A stretch of DNA of 64,000 bases, taken from contig OY754965.1 in NCBI GenBank assembly GCA_963576475.1, positions 3,068,331-3,132,330 on the forward strand, given 5' to 3'. This DNA comes from Molanna angustata (taxonomy: Eukaryota; Arthropoda; Insecta; Trichoptera; Molannidae). The notes below the pieces were generated by a model. That model was not told the DNA's origin. It was given only the letters and a program-made list of their open reading frames with translations, and did no database searches. Position 1 is the first letter of the stretch. Each line of letters starts with the position of its first letter. The translations under genes were made by a program, and so were the position numbers. This document shows, one piece after another, positions 56,905 to 64,000 of this stretch.

Positions 56905-57760
56905 TGTTTAAATCCAGAAACCATCCTGGAAAACATGCGAAGATATGAAAGGACAGTTGGAACTTCCTTTCCCAGGATACCCCACTTTCATAATGATCAA
57001 ATAAAACAAGAAGAAGAAAAAAGTTTAAATCAAAAAACCTGCAAAGATGAAAGGAAAATTGGACCTTCATCTTCCAGGATACTCCAACTTCATAGGTATA
57101 GGTATAATGACCAAATACACGATGAAGAAGAAAAAAAGTTCAAATCCAGAAACTGTCCTGGAAGACCTGCGAAGAGATGGAAGGACAGTTGGACCTTCTT
57201 CTGTCAGGATACTCCACCTTCATGGGTAAAATGACCAAATACACTAAGAAGAAGAAGAAGAAAGTTTAAATCCAGAAACCGTCCTGAAAGACACGCTAAG
57301 AGATGGAAGGACAGTTGGACCTTCTTCTCCCAGGATACTCCAGCTTCAAAGGTAAAATGACCAAATAAACGATGAAGAAGAAGAAAACAGTTTAAATGCA
57401 AAACACAGTTTCAGATGGGTCGATGGCAGAGCGGTTAGCGCGCTGGGCTAGTAATCCAGTGGTCGCGAGTTCGAATCCTGCCTCGACCGATTTCGTTCAC
57501 CTATAGCACAAGCATTTATGCTTATTTTAGGGAACGTAGGAAGATGTATATGTGCTTGTTTAACAAGGACATATTCATTTTTTATTGTAAAAAAAAAAAA
57601 AAAATCCAGAAACCGTCCTGGAAGACCTGCGAAGAGATGGAAAGAGAATTGGAACTTCTTCTCCCAGGATAGTCCACCTTCATAGGTAAAATGACATAAT
57701 ACCCGATGAAGAAGAAGAATAAGAAAATGTTTTAATCCAGAAACCATCCCTGGCATACGC
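56905..57760 (+). repeat. LINE-tail tandem array, about 6 units of 110-130 bp, split by a SINE
   Basis: Units share TTTAAATCCAGAAACCGTCC, GAAGACCTGCGAAGAGATGG and a CCCAGGATACTCCACCTTCA block, then a GAAGAAGAAG tract. They begin near 56905, 57024, 57136, 57263, 57604 and 57731. Each unit encodes the PGRPxKRWKDSWT tail motif of the LINE family seen at 40440 and 54720. The SINE A copy 57417-57603 interrupts the array. Units are noticeably diverged, so this array is older than the 102-bp one. Confidence 0.75.
57417..57603 (+). mobile_element. SINE A, full copy inserted in the LINE-tail array
   Basis: It is nearly identical to 6010-6194 through head, body and A tail (A-box TGGCAGAGCGG, B-box AGTTCGAATCC). 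Insertion into the diverged tandem array shows it is younger than the array. No clear target duplication is visible because the flanks are repetitive. Confidence 0.85.
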
Positions 57761-58265
57761 TCGACAATTCACCAAAGTTTCATTGCAATCGGATGAACGG
57801 TATAGGAGCGCATAGCACACATACATACATAGATACAAACATTCAAATTTGTAATATAGATTCCTTCGTCGTTCTTTTCCTGATTGCTACAATCAAAATT
57901 ATTTCAAAACTAGAATTTCGTTTTAAAAATAGGATAATAATATTCTTGTTTTTTTTCAGAAGGTATTGAAGTTTTTATGGTTGTTTTTTCTTAATTATTT
58001 GCTGGCAAATTTCTTGGGTTGGTTTGAAGAGATTGCACAATAGCAATAAACCTGCCTAATATATTGAACAAATAATTGGATTGAATTTTTCCATGGCCCG
58101 TCCACGTTGATCAGTTGTCAAGTTGTTAGCTTATGTGAACTCAAAATTTATTTTATCCACATGATCATTCATCGTCTACTATTAACGTCGTTTATTATAC
58201 ATCTTCATATAATAGACATAAAAATATATTAGTTATATCTACACATATCGATTATCGTAAATTAA

Positions 58266-58873
58266 GAGGGTGACTGCTGCCAACGTACCTATTTTTTCAA
58301 TTTGATATACCATCATTACCTATTACTAAACGAATCATTTTGAAAAAATTAACCTAGTTAGTTTGGATATTAATAAAGAGAAATATACCTTAACTTTTTG
58401 ATTATGTTCTGTACCTACCTATATATTCTTGTAGGAAAATAATAAGCATACCCCGATTTTAGACATTTATCTTAAATTTTTTTTTATAAATTAAAGAAGA
58501 ACAGAATACCTGGAAAAATATGAAATGGCCCTGAATGGAAAATAAATGTTTTTTAGGTTTATTTACTAAACCTGAAGCATTAATGCAACGTCACATCATA
58601 TTTTTCTAGATATTTATGTCTTCTTTAATTTAAAAAAAATATATATTACTCTACGCCTTATAGTTTATTAAAAATATATGATAAACGTTGAAAATCGGGG
58701 TATGCCATTATTTTTCTACAAGAATATATACAGAACATTATCAAAAAGTTAATGTATATTTTTGTTTATTAATATCCAAACTATCTAAATTATATTTTTC
58801 AAAACGATTTGATAAGAAATAATGATGGTATATCAAATTGAAAAATTGGCACGTTGGCAGCAGTCCCCCCCTC
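58266..58873. mobile_element. Palindromic TTAA element, second copy (608 bp)
   Basis: TTAA at 58262-58265 precedes the left end GAGGGTGACTGCTGCCAACG. The right end is its inverted form ending GCAGTCCCCCCCTC at 58873, but the expected right TTAA has decayed (AAAC). The arms match those of 15206-15900. The central part is about 90 bp shorter, and CTGAAGCATTAATGCAACGT is shared near the centre. Confidence 0.72.
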
Positions 58874-59499
58874 AAACGAATAAGATTAATAATTATAAAT
58901 AAGTAGCAATACATACTACATAGAAATTTACATTATATGTATCCAATAAATATGTCAGAAATCAACTATAACTACGTGCGTAAGTTCAGTAAATTATTTG
59001 CAATAATAAATAATATATTACAATGGTTTGCATACATGAGTTTCTAAATATTTGTCGTAAATCTAAGCTTGATGCGATATTTCTTTGATAATTAACACAA
59101 ACCTGTAGGTACCTACGGTAGTTTAAAATCCAATCTAAAACCACTTAGAGACTCATCGACGCTCATCATAATTAACGTTCTTCTGTCTAGTGGTGTGGAA
59201 CATTAATGTATTCGTCTACTCACTACTGTAATGCGTTTGGCAACTAGGTATGTAACATAAGATGGTAAGTAGTTCAAAAAACATAACTTACTATTTTTTA
59301 TTTACATTTTTTTTATTATTATTATGTTTTAACTTGTTGATGACGTTGAGTCGCGAAACCTTACATTGAGGAATGTCTCACTTTGCAGAATAACACCATT
59401 TACCCGACAACATGAATTTTTATTTTAGTTTTTTTTTTATTTTGGATATCCAACACACTGAGAAAACTGATAATCATAAATAACGTGAATTCAGCTTAA

Positions 59500-59900
59500 A
59501 GTATGGTGAATTCACCATAAGTACGGAGCATAGTGATATCATCAAAATTAAGATGATAATACGATTTATGATGATAACGGCATATAATATGACGTGTCAC
59601 TGACTTTAGTAGGACGAGAATACATTATATGATTATGTTTCCCACTATTTATGTTTGCTTTCATCATATCTCCTATGACGTCTTATTATATTTCCTACTA
59701 TTTTTCGGTGACGTTATCTTATCTGCAGTGACGTCCTATTATTATATATGACTTCCTCATATCTCTTGTGATGTCCTTTAATTATTAATAATATTAATAG
59801 ATGACTTCCTCATATCTCCTGTGGTGTCCTTTTTTTATTGCTCCTACCATTTTTCGATGACTTACTCATATATCCAGTGACGTCCTATTATAAAAAATAT
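59500..59900 (+). repeat. Degenerate tandem repeat with TGACGT-type motifs
   Basis: Loose units of about 80-100 bp recur with GACTTCCTCATATCTC and a GTGACGTCCTATTAT block. TGACGTC, the core of CREB/ATF sites, appears at least three times (about 59678, 59738 and 59878). Whether this is regulatory or an ordinary decayed repeat cannot be told from sequence. Confidence 0.4.
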
Positions 59901-60009
59901 TAAAATGACAACTTAACTTTGTTTATTTCCACTTATTTATTTTTATTCCACAACTAGTTTCAAGAACTACCGTTCTCTAATTCCGGTTTAAACGCCACTT
60001 TTTTCCTAC

Positions 60010-60118
60010 CTTGTCACACGTCCATCGCCTCATCAACATTCGTACATCGTCTCATACAAGTTTCCGTCTTTCAGGATATCGTTCACATGGTCGTGCCATC
60101 CTTTTCTTGGGGTCTGAT
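60010..60118 (-). repeat. LINE fragment of the 4820-5790 family
   Basis: CATCGCCTCATCAACATTCG, TTTCCGTCTTTCAGGATATC and GTTCACATGGTCGTGCCATC align with 4915-5040 in the same (minus-coding) orientation. Too short to show frames. Confidence 0.65.
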
Positions 60119-60394
60119 ATAACCTAACCTTACTTACTTAAGTTAATCTAACCATTACAATATTTACTATGAATCCACAGTATGTATGTGCCCACAGCTG
60201 TGACAGTGAAATGATCGTGGGAACTAAAATAATGTTATCTCCGCATAATGTCAAGTAGGTAGGTAGGTACCTACTCAATACAAGTTAGTGCACGTGACGG
60301 GACGTCTTAATCGTCAAATTACTTACCAACATGTAATTAGATACACTTACTAACGTATATTTCATTATTTATGACAATTTTTTTAATATATCAA

Positions 60395-60505
60395 TAGAGA
60401 CGAAGTTGGAATGATATGGGAGAACCGGGAAATCAAGGCACCTACGACCTGTCATCGGCTGGTTTACGTGATCACTTTTTGCGCTTGCGTAACGTTCACC
60501 AATTA
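60395..60505 (-). repeat. Dispersed repeat C, inverted copy
   Basis: GAGACGAAGTTGGAATGATA, GAGAACCGGGAAATCAAGGC and ATCGGCTGGTTTACGTGATC, with GCGCTTGCGTAACGTTCACC at the end, are the reverse complement of the copy at 23110. Confidence 0.55.
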
Positions 60506-60539
60506 CAATCCATTTTTTTTTTAATTTCTGTATACCTAT

Positions 60540-60590
60540 TCATAATAATAATAATAATAATAATTTATACAGCGCCGTTTTATTATTCAC
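60540..60590 (-). repeat. CR1-like LINE 3' terminal block with AAT tail
   Basis: On the minus strand AAAACGGCGCTGTATAAATT leads into (ATT)n, the same end as the 43.5-kb LINE. Confidence 0.5.
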
Positions 60591-61644
60591 GATTTCAAGT
60601 TCGCTGACATTCTATAAATCCATAAATATTGTTGTTATTGAAAATTAGCTGTTTTTACCATTGCCATCTATGAAAAGACGAAGAAAATTTTATTTTCAAG
60701 AAATTTGGAACAACTTTTAATATAGGTAGGTACCTATTATTTACAACTACGTACCTACCTACCTAAATACCTAATACCTATGTTGAGAAATATATCTAAT
60801 TTATTTCAAAGATGTGATCAAATGTGAATTAAATCTGTTTCTAACCTCAAATGACAAAGGCGTTGATAACTTTTTTTTTTGCAACCAATTTACATTCAAT
60901 TTATAGAGCAACTCGCTCACGCGAGTTTCCATTATTATTATTATTATAAGCTATCTGAATCTTAAAAACTTTTTTTATAATTGAAAACAAAGTTATAAGT
61001 TACATTACTCCATACCTACCTACTATCGACATAATACTTAAATTTGGTGTTTTTTTTACATATTTAATTGTAATTACTGAATTTTAACAGACCTGCAAGA
61101 CTTGCAAGAAAAATACCACACCTGATTTTAAACTTGCGAAATTTGGTACCGAAGTACTTAATCACTTGGAAAACTAAAAGGATGTTGAGTTATTGCATAA
61201 AATACTAGTATTTGTTACATATCAAAACAATAGGTAAACCGTTCTGCCATCACCCATCTAGGTATAAGTATACCTACCTATAATATTATTAATACCTATG
61301 TCCCATTTCTAAGCGCAAGTTTCGCCGACAACTTTAAGTGTTAGGTAAGCATGGAGAGTTGAGGGAAACTTTATATAAAACCCAAGGGAAGGGAATCCTA
61401 GTAAGTGGCCAATAATGGAACTAAGCGGTATGGTATGGTATGTAGGTAGGTAGGTACCTACTGTAGGTAACTATACATAATAAGTAGATATTACTGCTAT
61501 ATACCTACCTAATGTAAATCTGATTTACAGGCCAATGTTGGTAAATTTACAACAAGAATAATATGATTAAATATATGAGTTGGATGGAGTAGGCCAGGTC
61601 CCACACAGGGATATAGCGCGAATAATGATGATAGGTATACCTAC

Positions 61645-61867
61645 TGTAGTGTACGTAAGTGTGAAAGGGATATCGTGTGTGAAAGAGACGGATGTTGTGC
61701 CTATATAGGCTTGGTATGAATGAGTAGGGGGCATTCTGCCATAGGGCCCGTACCAGACAATATAGAGTTTGATTACAGAGATAACTACTGAGATATTTAT
61801 TGAAGAAGACCATCCCCAATATACAATTGAGGAGATAGTACTGTGCACCCCATCACAGTACATTACA
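61645..61867 (+). repeat. 5' LTR of a Ty3/Gypsy-type element (223 bp)
   Basis: It begins TGTAGTGTAC and ends GTACATTACA, giving TG...CA ends that form a 9-of-10 inverted match. CCTATATAGGC near 61700 could act as a TATA-like box. The position is fixed by the primer-binding site one base after its end. The 3' LTR lies beyond the window, so the borders rest on the terminal inverted repeat and the primer site only. Confidence 0.6.
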
Positions 61868-61868
61868 G

Positions 61869-61885
61869 TGGCGCAGTCGACAGGA
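61869..61885 (+). other. Primer-binding site, complementary to tRNA-Ser 3' end
   Basis: TGGCGCAGTCGACAGGA differs by two bases from TGGCGCAGTCGGTAGGA, the tRNA-Ser-type primer site known from the Drosophila 17.6/297 group. It lies one base downstream of the LTR end. Confidence 0.7.
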
Positions 61886-62390
61886 TTAAAAGAGATAAAC
61901 GCTCAATACGAGAATCTAGGAAGATTCTAGAAGTTTTTTTTTATACCTACAAGTGGTATAAAATTTAGAAGAAAAAATTGCTACCTACATTTTTTTTCTG
62001 GAGTGTTTTTGGAGAGGAAGCGGCATCATCCAAGGAAGATTGGAAGAAAGTGGAAGTGGAGAATTCAGGAGAATTCAAGTATCAAATTCTGGAGAATTTG
62101 AGAGTTTTTGGGAGCTTCGCAGTCGGAGTTGGAGTTTTCGGTACGGCGGTACAAGGACGTCGGTGAAGAAGACGAGGCCAGGCAGGGTTTCGTCATCTTT
62201 AAGCAATCCAGGAGAGGACAAGGTCAACGAGCAGAGTCATCGTCGGGTCGGTGCAGAATCAAGCAGGAGAACATAGAGGCAAGAGGGTCAATTGAGGAGC
62301 ATCTGAGACGGTCGGAGTCGAGCTACTTCGTGGTCACGGTCTTAAGTTAAGTATTTTTTTTTATAAATAAAATACTTAGCTAGTCTCGAA
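61886..62390 (+). other. Untranslated leader of the Ty3/Gypsy element
   Basis: A purine-rich leader of about 505 bp between the primer site and the gag start. Three overlapping open frames of 60-80 codons (from 61978, 62040 and 62108) reflect its low stop density (GGAGAATT-type repeats) and show no known domain. The leader ends with AAATACTTAGCTAGTCTCGA just before ATG at 62391. Confidence 0.55.
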
Positions 62391-64000
62391 ATGGAGGCCG
62401 TTTTGAGAGGATTGAGTCCGTTTTGCCATAGGTCTGGTAATTGGCCGATCTTCAGAAAGAGATTGGACCAGATTCTCATACTCGGTGATGAGAAACTGTC
62501 TGATGAGAAGAAACGAGCAATTCTTCTTTCTAGTTTAACCGAGAGTACCTTTGTATATTTGAGTGAACTATGTTTTCCTAAGGAAGTTACTGAATATAAA
62601 TTTGAAGAATTATGTAAATTAATGGGGAATAGTTGCAAAGGCAATGAAAATATTTACGAATTTAGAGAGTATTTTTATAATTGTAAACAAGGTAATGATG
62701 AATCTATAAAAAGTTTTACAGAGAGATTGAGAAGTTTAGCTATAAAATGTAATTTCGGAACCCGTCTTGAGGAAAATTTAAAGGATTTATTTATCATTGG
62801 AATTTTAAATAGAGATATAAAGTATAAGTTATTTTTAAATGGTATAGATAATGACTTCAATAAATGTGTTAATTTGGCAAATACCTATGAACACATATTA
62901 GTACGTAAAAACCAGGAAAGTAATTTATGTGATAGTATTGAAAATAGTATATTATCGGTTTCGTCTTTAAATGTAACAGGACAAAAACAATTCGCTAAAC
63001 ATATTTCAAGGTCGCCAATCAGACACGAGAATCGACATACCGAGCGCATGCGCGGTACAGTTGATGAGAGAAAAGTTTTGTCGCCATTAAAATTGCAATG
63101 TCATATTTGTCAAAAATTTGGTCATATAAAAAAGAATTGTTTTTTGCGGAATATTAGATGTTATAAGTGTAAAAAAAGTGGACACTATGCTAGTAATTGT
63201 TTGGAGAACAAAGTGCAATCAATTTTTGCGATAAATAATGGAAATTGTGAACCAATAATGCTAAATGTAAAAACAGATGAAGTATCACTCAAAATGATGC
63301 TTGACACCGGTTCTGGTGTAAGTATAATGCCTTTACACTTATTTAATAAATATTTTAAAGGTTATAAGTTGAGAAAGTGTGATTTAAAATTATCAGGCTA
63401 CGATAATAAAATATTAAGTGTTATAGGTTTTTACGAATTTAATGTGGAATATAATAACATCAGTGAGAAACAAAAATTTATTGTTGTGAAAAACGGATCG
63501 TCATTTTTGTTAGGTAGGGACTTCATAAATAAATTTAATATAGAATTTAGGAATATTAATAGTTTAGTTTCAACATCGAGTGATAATATTGATATACAGA
63601 ACAGGCAATGTAACAGTTCGTTTTTAAACAAAATGAAAAAATTATATAAGGATGTGTTTACAAATAAGACTGGTAGTTTTAAGAATTACGAAGTGAATAT
63701 TGAGGTTAAACTGGATTTTCAACCAAAATTTTGTAATCCAAGGCCAATACCTTTTAGTTTAAAGGACAAGGTAGAACAAGAAATTAATAGATTATTAGAT
63801 GAAAACATAATAGAGAAAGTGGATATTAGTGAAATAGCAAGTCCAATAGTTATAGTTAAAAAAAAATGATAGTATAAGAATATGTGCGGATTTTAAAAAC
63901 ACATTAAATCCTATGTTAAATCGTTTAAAATATCCCTTGCCTAGAATAGAAGATTTAATGGCAAAATTGAAAGAGGCAAAATATTTTACAAAATTAGATT
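62391..64000 (+). pseudogene. Ty3/Gypsy gag-pol: gag, zinc knuckles, protease, start of RT; frame broken at 63859
   Basis: The open frame runs 492 codons from ATG 62391 to TGA 63867-63869. A retrotransposon gag domain (residues 1-180, with NIYEFREYFYNCKQGNDESI) comes first. Two CCHC zinc knuckles follow (CHICQKFGHIKKNC and CYKCKKSGHYASNC, about residues 239-273), then an aspartic protease (LDTGSGVSIMP near 304, and FLLGRDFINKF) and the N-terminal RT region (INRLLDENIIEKV, ASPIVIVKK). The frame stops after a run of nine A; RT text (RICADFKN, LPRIEDLM, YFTKLD) continues in the next frame to the window edge. Gag and pol are fused without the usual frameshift. The break in the A run is most simply a one-base indel, or an assembly error. 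The element continues past 64000. Confidence 0.88.

Larger units (their letters stand above)
56217..61644. other. Upstream flank or further intron of the large gene
   Basis: It is presumably an intron of the minus-strand gene, since the exon at 56216 requires an earlier one. It holds a 27-bp minisatellite (56768-56890), the LINE-tail array with its SINE insertion (56905-57760), a palindromic TTAA element (58266-58873), a TGACGT-containing degenerate repeat (59500-59900) and short LINE ends near 60010-60118 and 60540-60590. The stretches 58880-59490 and 60600-61640 show only A+T-rich DNA and TAGG/CCTA runs. Confidence 0.5.

Noticed and set aside
62040..62276. Accessory protein in the retroelement leader
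   Set aside because: Three overlapping frames are equally open owing to composition, and no domain is visible.

Overview
This window is AT-rich eukaryotic nuclear DNA, most likely from an insect and probably a moth or butterfly. Evidence: introns of many kilobases with GT...AG borders, tRNA-headed SINEs, several LINE families whose 3' ends carry (TATG)n, (GAAT)n or (ATT)n tails, a mariner, TTAA-, TWA- and 8-bp-TSD miniature elements, a Ty3/Gypsy-type retroelement, and a very high density of TAGG/CCTA tetranucleotide runs. No bacterial genes, operons or CRISPR arrays are present. The order-level assignment is an inference from repeat style.

The main single-copy content is one gene on the minus strand that fills almost the whole window. 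Five exons can be chained: 56216-56109, 37627-36989, 29689-29525, 6796-6680 and 740-601 (stop). Every border has a good splice site and all four introns are phase 1, so the reading frame runs unbroken through about 390 codons to the stop. The protein part is Pro/Gln/Ser/Gly-rich, with an exact 48-residue tandem duplication, three sumoylation-type motifs (one fitting the phosphorylation-dependent consensus) and a nine-Gly tract. It looks like the low-complexity C-terminal part of a large nuclear regulator, but I do not recognise the family. Its 5' exons lie beyond 64 kb or were not detected.

The introns are packed with repeats. Intron 4 (741-6679) holds a 116-bp TTA-flanked MITE, LINE RT debris and a tRNA-SINE. 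Intron 3 (6797-29524) holds a broken mariner, a palindromic TTAA MITE, a 934-bp TAA-flanked MITE, CR1-like LINE ends and a 2.4-kb array of a 113-bp satellite. Intron 2 (29690-36988) holds a 3.07-kb foldback element with roughly 1-kb inverted arms around a 62-bp x9 array, then a 64-bp x11 array. Intron 1 (37628-56108) holds LINE fragments, a TIR element containing a CR1-like LINE end, a 102-bp x9 array derived from a LINE 3' end, and a GC-rich island with NRF1/Ewg and FTZ-F1 type sites. The region upstream of the first visible exon (56217-64000) holds a second LINE-tail array, another TTAA palindrome, and at the right edge the 5' LTR, primer site, gag, protease and start of RT of a Ty3/Gypsy element whose frame is broken in an A run.

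The most unusual signals are a dispersed stem-loop with covarying outer stem at four loci; tetranucleotide TACC/GGTA insertions that can be seen interrupting otherwise aligned repeats and a transposase; minisatellites that start from LINE 3' ends; and the fully symmetrical (phase 1-1) exon chain of the host gene.
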